From contig MEHQ01003197.1 of the NCBI GenBank assembly GCA_008828725.1, positions 118,230 through 182,229 on the forward strand: 64,000 nucleotides of DNA. The letters are read 5' to 3'. Source of the DNA: Saccharina japonica (lineage: Eukaryota > Sar > Phaeophyceae > Laminariales > Laminariaceae). The position numbers and the translations under genes are program-made. The notes beneath the pieces were generated by a model. That model saw only the letters and a program-made list of their open reading frames with translations, ran no database searches and was not told where the DNA came from. Below are positions 21,696-32,964 of this stretch, in pieces (within the stretch, counting starts at the first letter, position 1; every line of letters begins with the position of its first letter).

Positions 21696-21902
21696 TGCGG
21701 CTACGGCTTCCGCGCTCTAACCGCGCAGCTGGGCATGTTCGCTACATCAGGATTGTGCGAAAAGTGAATGGTGCGTATCAAGCTGATGTGAGTTGCTTTT
21801 CGCTCACCAACATTGGTTCAAGTTCGACTACTTGTCTTCGTGAGCAAGCAGTAAAACGGCCACGCACATTGGGTGTACAATGCACAATAGGTGCATGGAT
21901 TG

Positions 21903-24900
21903 TTACGCCTCGAGGAAAAATGTGCCGCTCGAATCACACGGCCAGTTGATGCTCACCATTTCAGGGTGGAGATCAATGATCGTTCCCGTCATCATCGCGC
22001 TCGCGTCGGATAGGAGGTGCCCGACGGTTGCGGCGATGTCCACCGGGCGTAGCAACCGACCCATCGCGTGTCCCTGCAAGGCCCGTGAAGGTACCGCATC
22101 GTCGAGGGATAGCGCACACACATGAGCACACAATCGACCGCATTCAGCACCAAAGGAAGGGATCTGGATCGGACACCACATCCTCGAGCGACTCCCGGAA
22201 TCAGAGAAAGGGAGTCCGTGTCCGCAGTTTTATGATTGGTCAACTTTTAGGTTGGAAATTTTCACTGGTGGAAAATCCTTGGTCGACCTTTGTCGTGATT
22301 CGGAATCGTGACGTCAGTTTTTGGAAAAAATAATTATTTGGAAAAGTGGCTGTTCCAACTGTTATTGATCTACTCGATGGCAGTTCACCCGAAACCCAGC
22401 CGTGCGTCCCAAGCCAAGTACAGTGGCTGCTGTTTGGTTATGTCTGTTGCTCGCATTTCTTGAGCTTTCGAGCACCAACGCATTGTTTATGCCCATTATA
22501 ACCATATACCCGCATGCATTATACGAGACAAAAACGTTCTAGCAGAGGGTATGACGGCTCGTACACACGCTCCTCGTGGGCCAAGAAATGTCGGCACGAG
22601 CGCACGCGTTACACCTTGTCTGCCTCCTCGATCCAGTTGACGTTGTTCATCTCCACCCGCTGAATGACATCTTCGTTATCCGTCAGCGTCCACCCCACGT
22701 TAATTGCGTTGACCCTGCTCACACACCGAAACAAAATGAAGTGGCCAATCAAACGTCTACATGCGAACGAGCTTCACCTCGCGCGAAAGTCTACCTCGCC
22801 ATGCCGATTGTCAATAACATGGTTGGGGTTGCAACCATTGTCCACATATTTGGATCGAAATATTCACTTACAGTAATACCAGTGTGGAAGAAGCATAACG
22901 ACGGCCGCCGAAGAAAAGCCAATTAGCTATACGTAGTTGGTTTTAGCTATACGTAGTTGGTTCACCCGGTCGCCCGTCATGAAAACGCCACCAGATCTCC
23001 GGTGTGTATACATCGGCAATTTGCAACACCAGATAAGCACCATCGAAGGCGAAGAATGGGCGGGGGCGTACCTGATTCGTGCTTCTTTGAGCTCGTACGC
23101 ATGTATCTTGGTGAGGGCGTTGAGCGCTGCCTTGGATACGGAGTACGTGCTAACTTTCGGAATACCCCCGTGAGCAGCAACTGCACGACGCATGGTAGAA
23201 ACAGGCCACCACCACCGCCGTCGCGATCACCGGCACCAGTTGGTCAGAATCACCGCACCAGTTGGTCATAATCAAACAGGCAAGGGGTGTCACGGGAAGG
23301 TGTCGGCGCGGTATGCAAGCATGCGGTAAATGCGTTGTACAAGGACCCAAGTTCTTGCCAGGTGCCGACAACGTGAAATGTAATCCTTGCTGCGCTTACA
23401 AAAACATTTGTTTGAATCGGCAGCTAAACAGATAGTCTACACTATTTGTCCCCGGTACACTATACTCCTACTTGACTTCTCACCGCTAGAAATGTTGACG
23501 ATCGATCCTGGTCGCCCCTCACTCCTCATGATCTGAGATACCGCCTGCAAATCCCGTTTCCGTGCAATTTGTGAAGAGGAGTGTTAATATGCTGTATACC
23601 TTGAAGTACGGTGCAGCTGAAAACTATAAACCTGCTATGACAGATGATGCACTGGCGGCCGGGGATGGTGAAACTGCTTTTATGTCAACTATCGTCCCGC
23701 GGGTTTGCCTACATTTTCGAGAAGGATCATACTGGTCACAAGCGCGGTGTCAAACGCTTACGTGATTCCTCTATCAATGCACCAAACATTCTGAAGATGG
23801 CCTTTCGTAAAAGCTTGTCTGAGTGCTCCCACCATAATCCATCGGCAGGGTACCTGGACCAGTAGAAGAGGACCTCGTACATTGGTGTTCATCATGCGGT
23901 CCCACACATCCACGGTTGTGGTGTCTAGTGTTGCCCTCCCTGTCCAGGCGGCGCAATTCACCTGAAGAGCACGTTCGCCGACCAATCACAGCGTCAGCAC
24001 CTAAAACCATGAGACATCAGGAGTACAACGATACCCCCTCCACCCGAACTCCGGGACGCCGCGCAATTCCTGCAAAACCGTACCAAGCTAACAGCTGCAA
24101 GGGCCCCCATAAACTCGTGGTGGGAAACGAGCACACTACTGTATCCCAGGTTGAAGGTCAAGCGCGACTAATGCACGTGGGGGTACGTCGGATGAAGAAA
24201 CGAATTCCGGAAGTCCCCACCGAATGGCATTGCGAGACCGCTCACCAGCCCGTCGATGCCACCCATCAGCCGGTTCGCCTCGGACGCTAACCTGGAACAT
24301 CCTTCTTCGGTGGCGACGTCGGCTGGCACGTAGTGGAACTGCCGAGTACACACGAGGACGGCCATTTTCCAGTTGGCGATGAGGAAAACATCAACATCGT
24401 ATTGCTGTACGAGTAGTGCTCATCAAACGCGCATACATTATTGGCGCGGTTCCTGCCAAGCGATGGGTGAAACGTAATTTCTGTGCAAGCTGCAGCCACA
24501 TAGATCTCGGGGTTTCAGCAAACACGCTGCAGGTTCGGAGCGATCCCGAACCACTACTAATACTACTCCTCTGGAGTCTTCTCTCTCTGTGTTTATTTTT
24601 TGTTTTTGCTTGCCTGACAGGAGGGTGAAAGTTCGGCGAGACGGGCGGCAGCTTTGTTGCCGGTGTCTTCGTTTCTTGCGCTGATGGTCACCGCATGTGC
24701 GCCAGCCTTGGCGATGCTTTTGACAAAGACGGGCAAAGCGGGCAATCGAAGGGCCGTGTTATGTGCAATCTGAGGCGTGCTACGATAGGGGTACAGAGTA
24801 GGGGTCCCCCTATAAGGCGGTCTGGGTAAGGCGGTATCCCGATATAAGACGGTCTGGCTAAGGCGGTATCCCGATATAAGGCGGTCTGGGTAAGGCGGTA

Positions 24901-25906
24901 TATCCCGAAATAAGGCGGTCTGCGTAAGACGGTATCCCGATATAAGGCGGTCAAAGTCGCTTGGCGCGACTGGGGAATTGCAGTCATAACCCGGACTGAA
25001 TACGGGGGCTTCCCTCAATAAGGCGGTCATATTGCTCTGGCACACCACCGCCTTACTGGTGGACCCCTACTGTAGCGAACATATTTCTGACTTGACGGGG
25101 CCCCTCGACTGAGGAACTGCCCAAAAAGGCACACGCCTTATTATCGTTGCAACAACTTTACGTAGTGTTTGACAACATCATCATTCGTGATACACCTAAG
25201 CCACGGGATAATTCATCGGGTCGAGTTACCATTTTAGTGCCTCGCTGTCCCTTCAGCATATATTGGACTATACTAATTCCAAGTAATTTGTCCCCAAACA
25301 CGGGAGTTCGGTCCTAAAGGTGCATAAACGGGTTATAAGTTACCGTTTCAATCTCAAAAGAGTCGTATTTGGGTGAAGGTACGAGCATGAAGCTCCTCGA
25401 AAGAGAGGAGCTTCAGAAACAAAAAAATGAGGTGCAACCCTATCGTACCACGCGTCATCTGTCACCCATGGAGGAGGAATGCCATGACAACTCAAGCCAG
25501 TCTTGCGCAGTCGCTGTCACAAAAGGTTTCAGGGCGGTTGTTTTTCACGGGGTGACCAGTATCTCCTCTACCCCTGGGCTGAGCTTTGAAGTGTGGTCAG
25601 CACGTGCCAGGTTCAGCAGCAAAACAAAAGACAAGATAAGTATCAACCGTTTTTTGCAGGCGCCATGTGAAAACACAGCTGCGACTATGGAGGGGGTCGA
25701 TCGACGAGCAGAAAACTGAAGACTGGGTACGTTACCAGGCAGAAATGACGAGCCCCATGCCTTGAGTGCCACCGGTGACCAGGAAAGTCCTCCCTGTTTG
25801 AACACGCAGAGGTTGGAGGCGGGCGACTGAAATCAGCCTGTTTCGTCGATAACGTCACACATGCTACTATTGATTATACAATACCCGGTAGTACAGAGCG
25901 CGACAT
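21903..25906 (-). CDS. Short-chain dehydrogenase/reductase (classical SDR, FabG-like), nine exons
   Basis: A soluble NAD(P)(H)-dependent oxidoreductase; the substrate cannot be told from sequence. Exons: 25,906-25,885 (tentative start exon), 25,826-25,736, 24,716-24,614, 24,338-24,246, 23,961-23,854, 23,544-23,484, 23,180-23,072, 22,714-22,615 and 22,073-21,903. All phases match, giving 285 residues, a normal SDR length. Seen in order: the cofactor motif TGGTQGMG (25-32); SARN after strand 2, which suggests NADP(H); VNCAA (104-108) where most SDRs have NNAG; and the tetrad N130, S159, Y172 and K176 (YSVSK). The C-terminal part [11 protein letters not shown] and [15 protein letters not shown] is typical of bacterial-type SDRs. 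Intron 3 of the model (after exon 24,614) starts with GC, not GT. The Arg/Ser-bearing N-terminus could be a weak organelle signal. The gene looks intact. Confidence 0.9.
24795..25045. repeat. Minisatellite in SDR intron
   Basis: Tandem copies of a unit close to TAAGGCGGTATCCCGATA alternating with TAAGGCGGTCTGGG, with degenerate edges. It lies wholly inside the 1,019-bp intron between 25,736 and 24,716. Minus-strand frames through it (repeating YRDT/DRLI) are repeat artefacts fused to a real exon. Confidence 0.85.
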
Positions 25907-26346
25907 ACGCTTAAGTGTTGCACTTTTTCGGGCTGTGGCAAACTGCGGGCAGTGTATGCCCGCTTGTACACTACGGGCAGGAGTACTCTGCCCTTTTTTT
26001 CGACAAAGAACAAGCATCCACGTATGATGTTTCGTACAAGGGTGCTTCGCCGCGTGCATGCCCGAAATGGTGTGCCAGGTAGGATGTAGGCAAATCGAGG
26101 CCGAAAATGTGACAGTACTTTCAAGGGTTGCACCAAGAAACTTCCATGGTTGAGTCACCGGATGAACAGAGAAATGGCAAAAATATCCCATGCCCTACAT
26201 CCCTACACCCTACGTACACAGAGCTCTATAATTATCAATAGGCTGAAAACACCGTAGAGCTCGGCATCCATCCAGCTTCACGTACACGACGCAGAGCTGC
26301 GAGTATCAGTATTTACGCCCCGTGCCTCTTTTCTTTGTCATTCGAT
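25907..26346. other. Upstream region of the SDR gene
   Basis: Probable promoter and 5' untranslated region of the minus-strand SDR gene. The minus-strand frame of the tentative start exon stays open further upstream to about 26,191, so a longer N-terminus cannot be excluded. No TATA-like element is convincing. Confidence 0.4.
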
Positions 26347-26598
26347 GTCTTTCGTGGGGGGGTGTACATCATTTTCATGCATGGCCGTAGTCGTATGACC
26401 ATAGACCCTCGCACCCCTACAATGCCGGGACGGAGCATGTCGGGTTTTCACCGACCAGGCAGACGTTGCTAGCGCGAAGCGCGAAGCACCGTGAGGTGTT
26501 GGGCGAGTCGCATGAAGGGTGAGCTGCATCCTACTAAGCACCGCTTGTGAGGCGGACTTGCATATGGATGGCAGCTTCAACGAGTCTTTCGTGGGGGG
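26347..26598 (-). mobile_element. SINE-like repeat with LINE-derived C-tail, copy 2
   Basis: The best-preserved short copy. On the minus strand it runs from CTCGTTGAAGCTGCC (about 26,582) to ATGTACA (about 26,363). It is flanked by a clear duplication: plus-strand TCTTTCGTGGGGGG occurs at both 26,348 and 26,584. The C-run is therefore inside the duplicated target. The 3' ~75 bases match the 3' end of the LINE at 1.65-4.35 kb. There is a possible A box (GTGCTTAGTAGG) near the 5' end. Confidence 0.8.
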
Positions 26599-26599
26599 G

Positions 26600-27984
26600 G
26601 GGGGGGTCTCGCCGCCGCAACAGCAGCAAGCAGCAACAGCGTCAGCCCAGCGTATTTGCAGTGACCCACCATCGTCGAAGCGCTTAGATGTTCGCTGCTG
26701 TACTTGCTCTCTTTCCCAGCCGCCTCCTAACTTGTCAGCGCAGATTCTAACTCTACTGATCAGCCACCCACTCCATCAACTGCATCTGCTTGCATCCTCC
26801 CCGGTCTACTGTAGTACTGCAATGCCTCATCTAAATATAAGTACGAGTATTCCAAATTTATGCAGGAAAATGATGACAGAAAGGAGGTAGTGAAATGTAT
26901 GAAGGCCGTAGGATCGAAACCGCTCGACTTTGATCGCAGGATCCAACAGCTCGTACTCTTGTGCAATATCTGCAGGAATCGTTTCAAAGATGCGTAGGAC
27001 AGCGGCGACAGAAAGGAGCTTTATTCCGAGTTCGTAAGTGTGGGACCACTACTGAAGTGCAACAAATAATCCCAGAGATACCCAGCACAACGACGACCGA
27101 AATCAGTTTTTAAGAGCTCGTCATCCTAGTTGTTAAGGAAAATGGAGCTCTCTAAGCGACCGATGGGTAATGTACATACGTCTATAACACTCATCGTGGG
27201 GATCCAACAGCCCCCCATTCAAAGCTACCAGGTACCAGGCTCGGCAGCGGCAAAAAGTAAACGCGGGGCTACTTCACTGCGACCATCGACTCTATCATAC
27301 CAGGGCATTGGTTATTTTACCATGGCGTTTTGTGTTCGCAGGCGAGGGTAAACGACTCATGGCTTCGTGGTCTACGGTTCAGCTGCGGCGGGTTACACCT
27401 CTCGGTGATCCAACGTGGCCCAGTCGCGCACTACACAGCAATAGCGCTTTTCGCACCGTAGTATGCGCATCTCCGCCCAGGGTGGATAGGCAGATAAACT
27501 TACAAAATTACAACAAACCCTTCATGTACGCGAGTATAATATCAACTTCTGCGTTACTGTACCTGGACGTTTGCTATCATGTACTGAATGTACAACACAA
27601 TCTACAGCCGCACGAGTATTAGGGTGGCAGTAAGGAGGATGGGTTGTGCTGCGGACCCCTGGTCGACAAGTTTTTCAGGCGCGCGGTGGCTCCATTTCGA
27701 CTCGTGTGTACAATGGAAAGGGGCACATCAGGTGTGTGTACGGAATGATGCCTGTACTCGCACTGTTCCCTCTCTTCTCATGCGCACGTTTCGATGGGTT
27801 TCCGTTGTATTATGAGGCGCTTTAGTGGGACGTATGTAATTTTCCGATATCCTGGAATCCTGGCACCTCCCTCAGCCAGGAGAGATGTACTGCCAGAGGA
27901 CCAGTGTGCTGCTACGTAGTAGATACTGGCCCACTATCGAGCCCTACAAAACGTCCTGACTTTGTCGGTTGCCCGACATACAGT
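26600..27984. other. No confident feature
   Basis: Contains a short CAG/CAA-rich piece at 26,617-26,640 and several open but unsupported frames. No repeat shared with other parts of the window was noticed. Confidence 0.4.
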
Positions 27985-28140
27985 ACTAGGGGTAGAGCGT
28001 TGCACCCTTCGTGTACCCGTTGCAAACGGGTACCCGGACTTTTTCAGACCTGTTAACCGTACTTACCCGCGGCCGGGTACCCGTTTATTCAGGCACACGT
28101 ACCCGGACAATATACAGAGCTATTTGCGGACATTAAAGCA
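27985..28140. mobile_element. Fragment with GGGTACCCG motifs (hAT-like end)
   Basis: Starts TAGGGGTAGAGCG and carries several ACCCG/GGGTACCCG motifs in both orientations, like the ends of the 847-bp hAT-like element at 44.9-45.7 kb. No second end or 8-bp duplication was found, so only a solo end or remnant is proposed. Confidence 0.4.
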
Positions 28141-28411
28141 GACATGCACACAGAAAACAGTGGAGAAAAAAATACAAGGAAAAAACGTTACGGATCTTGT
28201 AGCGATGACGAGACGATCTTTACGTGTTTTGTGTTCGCTCTCCCCTCCCCTCTCACAATTTTTTTTTCAAACAGTTTCCCGTCATGTAATATATCGTGAT
28301 GTCGTATTTCTTGGGCGTATGTTATGATATGTAAGATACCCAATATCACGGCGTCATATCCAAATCTGCTGGTGGGACGTATTGACCTTCCACGGGTACT
28401 GCTGTACTTGG

Positions 28412-28660
28412 ACCCGGTGATTTACGTGTCCCCGGTGCGATATCCTTTACCATACCTCCTACTGTACGTAGAAACCCTATGAACGTTTCAGAAAAAGTTG
28501 TCAGGGTCTCCAACACGCACAGTGCATCTGCACTCGGGGGTACCTGGTGATTTACGTTTCCCCGGTGCGATATCCCTCACCATACCTCCTAGAGGTGTGC
28601 GTGTTGGAGACCCTGACATATTTTTCTGAGAGGCTTTTTGGGAGGTATAGTGAGGGACGT
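28412..28660. repeat. Nested direct and inverted repeat
   Basis: The phrase GGTGATTTACGTTTCCCCGG with its following CGATATC-ACCATACCTCCT occurs at about 28,418 and 28,546. Between them, TGTCAGGGTCTCCAACACGC (28,499) is the inverse of GCGTGTTGGAGACCCTGACA (about 28,599). The block can fold as a long hairpin. It is non-coding. Confidence 0.65.
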
Positions 28661-28799
28661 TACCATGCCACAGTGTTACGTTATCCGACCTTATGGAAGA
28701 ATAAGGGGGGCTCGAACAACGTTCGAACAACATAGGGTTAAGTGTTGAGCAAATTACCATAAACGGTACCTGGTACCTGGTACGTATTAACGTTATGGT

Positions 28800-29168
28800 A
28801 GGGCGTTCTGCCTAATGCTACCCTGAACCCTGGACCTTAGCATGTTAGGGAGTTACGCCTAGAGCCTCCTACATCCTAACACTATGTTAGGATGTTATAT
28901 AGCGAATTGGCGGATTGTGATAACAGCAGCGCATGTTAGCTTGACAACATCTGGGCAAATCCTAACATTGTGTTACGATGTTATTTATAGTATTATACGA
29001 GTATCGATCGCGGCGTTAACACTCTACGAATGTTACCGTACCAGAGCTGCCGATATCGAGAAGAAACACAACGTTGAAAAGGCGTTATCGTACCCTTCGC
29101 TGATATGCATCTAACACTATGTTACCACGTTACGCGATCGCGCCTCCACTGCTAACACTATGTTAGGC
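28800..29168. repeat. Dispersed palindromic words TAACACTATGTTA
   Basis: The palindrome-like word CTAACACTATGTTAGG or close variants recurs about five times over 370 bp, at irregular spacing of roughly 60-120 bp. It is too irregular for a minisatellite. It may be a degenerate tandem array of a small palindromic unit. Confidence 0.5.
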
Positions 29169-29190
29169 CTTTTTTCACGTTATTGTCTGT

Positions 29191-29533
29191 TCCATTTTTT
29201 TTTTTTTTTTTTCCCCCATCCCATTTATTATCTTCGCACTTCCGTCTCTCCCTCCCTAGTCGTAACTCAGATCCGGGGCCACAAAGTAGGCTCCTCTCCC
29301 TCCTCCCCCACTACGTACGGTTCTTGCCTTCATTTTTATCGCGCAGAGGGTTCAGCCTTCCCAACGCTCGTCGACTTTCATCGAATTTTGCTAACTCACG
29401 CTCTCGCGCTTTCTGCTAGTCAAGATATTTTTTGCGAGAAAAAGTGCCTAAGAGCATGCACTCGGCGGGGCTCGAACTCGCTTTCTTGACGCTTACAGGC
29501 TTCGTGGTTACCTGCTAGCCCACCGGGGCGACC
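29191..29533 (-). mobile_element. tRNA-derived SINE, near full length
   Basis: On the minus strand it starts GGTCGCCCCGGTGGGCTAGC, with an A box (TGGGCTAGCAGG) and a B box (AGTTCGAGCCC) as in tRNA genes. The shared body (CGCGATAAAAATG, GGCCCCGGATCTGAG) and the tail GATAATAAATGGGATGG follow, ending in a run of about 20 A. Length is about 340 bp. Four other copies lie in the window. The head shows the family is transcribed by RNA polymerase III. Confidence 0.85.
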
Positions 29534-30544
29534 GCCATAGTTATTATTATTATTCCATCATTCCTTGTGAGCGAGCGGGCAGAGGGCGCGGAACCGCCCG
29601 CTACGTGAAGCGTCTTTTGCTTGTTTCATACATTGTACATAATGCGGTTTACGTAGCTGTCTAGTCTACACCAAAATAGCAAAATAGCACGCCGATCAAC
29701 GACATCAGTAACAACCTGTACTCGCAGTTGGCCAACTACGCGGGTCAAGGGCTGGGGGCTACGACGTACCAGGCATGGGCTACGCAGCAGTCAAATAAAG
29801 AGCCGGCGCGCCACGACGGTGAGCGACATTCAAGGTGTCGCAGAATTCTCGTGCTGGAGGGCGACATGGTGGTGACATGTGACATGTGACATTGCTACAG
29901 GTAACTCGTACTACAATGCCGTCATACGATACTCGTATGTATAAGCCAGCACCAAGTTATCGTACACATGCCCAAGTCACTCACCAGTCACGTCAAACGT
30001 CGGAACCGACAAACAGGGAGCATCCTCCTTAGCCGTCGCACCCGCCGAAACAGGAAACGTGAGAGGGTCTGGAGTAGAGATACGAGCCTTGCAGTATCAC
30101 AGAGAGCGGGAGTAAGGTGCGGGAGAGCATGGCATAGGGAGCACCCATCATGGTTAGGAGGGTGTGAGCGTGAGCCTTGTCGCAAAGATCCGTGCATCTC
30201 TCCGCCACTCCTGCCCGTGCGACTAGACGTACTGTTGTAGTTTGAGTTGATGTTGTATGTTCCAAGTTCACACTTAGAAGGCATCGCACAGGACACTCAC
30301 AGAGGGTGCCACCTTGTCGGTTCCTGGTGAAGGGTTTTCCGCAGACATCCTTCCAGGGTCAAATGCTACCAACGGACTGCTGCTATGATTCTGAAGAGTG
30401 ATGAGTCCAGAGTGCAGAGTGCAGAGCGATCAAGAGGAGAGCAAGCAACCAACAACGTATAACGTATACGTATACTATTAAACAACGTATAACGTATACG
30501 TATACTATTAATAGGAGTTCACAACATTGTTTATGGCGGAACCG

Positions 30545-30662
30545 ATCAGGGACGAATAAGTTAGAGAGTTTGTGGGTGGCCTCGTGGGGCCAACCGCACA
30601 GACGCTGAGCGCTACCCTCCGTAACCTCCACGTCTGGATTTGACCACACCGTCGCCACTCTT
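30545..30662 (-). CDS. Possible single coding exon, unknown
   Basis: On the minus strand, a stretch between CTGTCAAG (about 30,662) and GATCG|GTTCCG (about 30,543) reads VATVWSNPDVEVTEGSAQRL and then CGWPHEATHKLSNLFVPDR without stops. The composition looks like real protein. However, the donor is weak and no neighbouring exon in matching phase was established. Open minus-strand frames at 30,029-30,296 and 30,863-31,174 could belong to the same gene. Confidence 0.25.
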
Positions 30663-30862
30663 GACAGGGTGCCCGGACATGCCGCATATTAGCCAAATCT
30701 GAGCCTCCTTCGACGCCTGCCACTCTCTAACTTTGGGTGGTGGCGGAGCTGATGAGGGTGCAATGACGAGCTGCATTTGGCGAGAAGGAATCTAGCGAAA
30801 GCCGCAGGAGACGGAAGGTGGATAGATCGAGGTGGGGACGGTTTTCGGGGGCTGGGTAGCTG

Positions 30863-31174
30863 CTATGCTGAAAAGCTGTCGTGCGGTATCGGCGCGTCGT
30901 CTGTCCGTAGCTGCGTTTGATTTGTTTTGGTGTTCCGCGATCGACTCGTTGCTCGTAGCCGTTTGAAAACCTCGGCGCCGAGGATCCGTTTTTGCTTACT
31001 TTGAAATGACTCGTACCCGACGAAAACTACCGGGGCGGCCTGTGTGATAGCTGTGCCTGATGGGGCATGATCAACTTCTGTGATACGATCGCGTGTTCGT
31101 CGCGGGACCGAGAGGGCTGCGCCATGAAGACAGACTAAGGCCGCTTCTAACCGCCCTCGCATACATTTACTCAC
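30863..31174 (-). CDS. Possible terminal exon, unknown
   Basis: A frame of about 100 codons, Arg-rich, containing APVVFVGYESFQSKQKRI. An internal GTAAGC follows the codons for ESFQ, so a splice variant is possible. No domain is recognised with confidence. A vague likeness of VVFVGYE to retroelement polyproteins is not enough to call it one. Confidence 0.2.
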   Translation of the reverse strand: MSKCMRGRLEAALVCLHGAALSVPRRTRDRITEVDHAPSGTAITQAAPVVFVGYESFQSKQKRILGAEVFKRLRATSRSRNTKTNQTQLRTDDAPIPHDSFSA

Positions 31175-31684
31175 GTCGCGGGGCGGTGATGACGAAACAT
31201 TCGAAGAAGGTTATCTCGACTGAGCGAAAGACATGCTTTTCTCATTTTGGTCCTGTGATCTCGCTTTCGTTTTACCCAAAGGAAGTTGCGTTTTGCCTTC
31301 TCTGCGCTTTTTCGGGCGTGTTTTCGCTTCCGCTCGTTTTTTTTTTTTGCTTTTCTGTTTTTCTTGTTCTTTTCTTTTGCGCGCGCGAAACTTCCGGACC
31401 CCGGGCTATGATTATTATTTTTAGGTGGCAGGTGGTGTTGCCACTCACATGACCACCGAATACCGCATATGAGCCCATATGATAGACTTGCGCCTTGCGT
31501 TGAGCGCTTATTTTACGGTAGGGTTACGTACGTACAACGCCCAAGTGGCAAAAAAATGGGGAAATGACTACGTATTAGTACGCTCGTACCTGGTACAAGC
31601 CAATGGTACAAATAATGACATGAGAACCGATCGGGCATGCGAGAAAGAAGGGAGTGAAGTACTCGTATGCAGGGCATTAATTAG

Positions 31685-31832
31685 GTGTTGCGCTGTTGCG
31701 CTGGCGCAACATTTGGCCAAAGTAACCGTTTTGCGCAACACGCGTTTTTGGGCGCGCAACATTTTCGCCGCAGGCGAAAAAAATTGTTGCGCCTTTTTTT
31801 CTCGCCGGAGGCGGCGAGAAAAAAAATTGGGG
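31685..31832. repeat. Cluster of GC-rich hairpins
   Basis: Successive small palindromes: TTGCGCTGGCGCAA, TTTTGCGCAACACGCG, TTTTCGCCGCAGGCGAAAA and TCTCGCCGGAGGCGGCGAGA. All share the core TTGCGC or CGCC. A related cluster (CTCCGGGGGCCCCTGCGGGG) lies at 32,040-32,070. No gene context was found. Confidence 0.6.
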
Positions 31833-32079
31833 GTCTTTTTTTCTTGATAATAATTACAGTAGTCGTAATTGAACATCTTTTAGGCCCCTTGTCCTATTCG
31901 CCATACGTAGTCGAAAACAAAAATTAGACACCTTTTGCTATTCGCCGTACGTAGCCAAAAATAAATTAAAAGGCTTTTTACTTACTGTACTTTTGAGGCG
32001 TATATTCGCGCATAGATCGCAAAATTTTCGCCTCCGGCAGCCCTCCGGGGGCCCCTGCGGGGGCCCTGCTCGTATGGGA

Positions 32080-32960
32080 TAGACATAAGTATCATACGTA
32101 CGTAGCCCTTGTCATATGTGATGTGTGATATCATTGTTGTTGTTGTTGTCTTCACATTAAACCCGTTCTTTCTACTCAACCACATCAGTACACCCAGTGC
32201 CTGTCCTGATTCCCAATCCTAGAGAGATACAAATTCTGTGGTCACAGACTGTGAAACAGAGAAAAACCAAAACAAAATAAACGCAAATTAATGGGTAAAG
32301 CAAGTGAGATGCGTATGTGTCGTATATATCAGGTACATCTAATATCATACGTACGAGTACAGAGATTGACTGTTATTTTGAGTAAATAATTATGAAAATT
32401 TAAGGACGAGTACGAAACGTAAGGGGAGAGAGAGGTGTTTAGCACTGACAGCGGGAGGCGGGAGGTGTTCCCACTTTTTTTATCCCGTGCTATCTGAAAA
32501 GAACTGTCGACAAGATACAAACGGATCCTCGACGGACATTGAAAATACGAAAATACTTGTAAACTATTACTCGTACTATCCCCTATCGCCGTTGTGAGGT
32601 AACGTCTCATCGAGGACAGTCTGATAGTTCAGGATTTGTGACTGACTGCTGGACCGACTTTTATATTTCTTGCGGCCGCCGAAAACGCGAATTTTTTAAT
32701 TTATTTCCTCTCCCGATTTGGTTGTGTTTGCGCGTTTGCGGAGAAGAAACTCCAAAACCGACTTTGCAAACCCTTCGTGCCTTATCAGACAGAGGAACGG
32801 GTGTTTCGGTGTGCTTTGCAAACTTAACACGAGCAAACAGAAATACAAGCAGAGTGGCAACGGCAACCCAGCAACGGAGGCGGCGGCAGAGTTGACCGCA
32901 GTCCCGCCGCTGCCATACCAAGACAGCAAGGAGCAGCAGCACAGCAGTTAGCAGCAGCTA
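32080..32960. other. No confident feature
   Basis: Mixed sequence with overlapping open frames on both strands at 32,640-32,950, a sign of composition rather than of coding. No repeats or RNA genes recognised. Confidence 0.4.
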
Positions 32961-32964
32961 TTTT

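Noticed and set aside
23758-23860. SDR exon directly after 23,854 ([12 protein letters not shown]...)
   Set aside because: It would need an intron of about 28 bases, and the exon at 23,544-23,484 supplies the expected S-containing segment in the right phase.
24795-25045. Minus-strand protein with repeated YRDT/DRLI segments
   Set aside because: It is the minisatellite read through an SDR intron. Only the final part of that frame is a true exon.
30863-31174. Retroelement polyprotein from the VVFVGYE phrase
   Set aside because: Too short a likeness, with no neighbouring integrase or RT motif. Left as an unknown frame.
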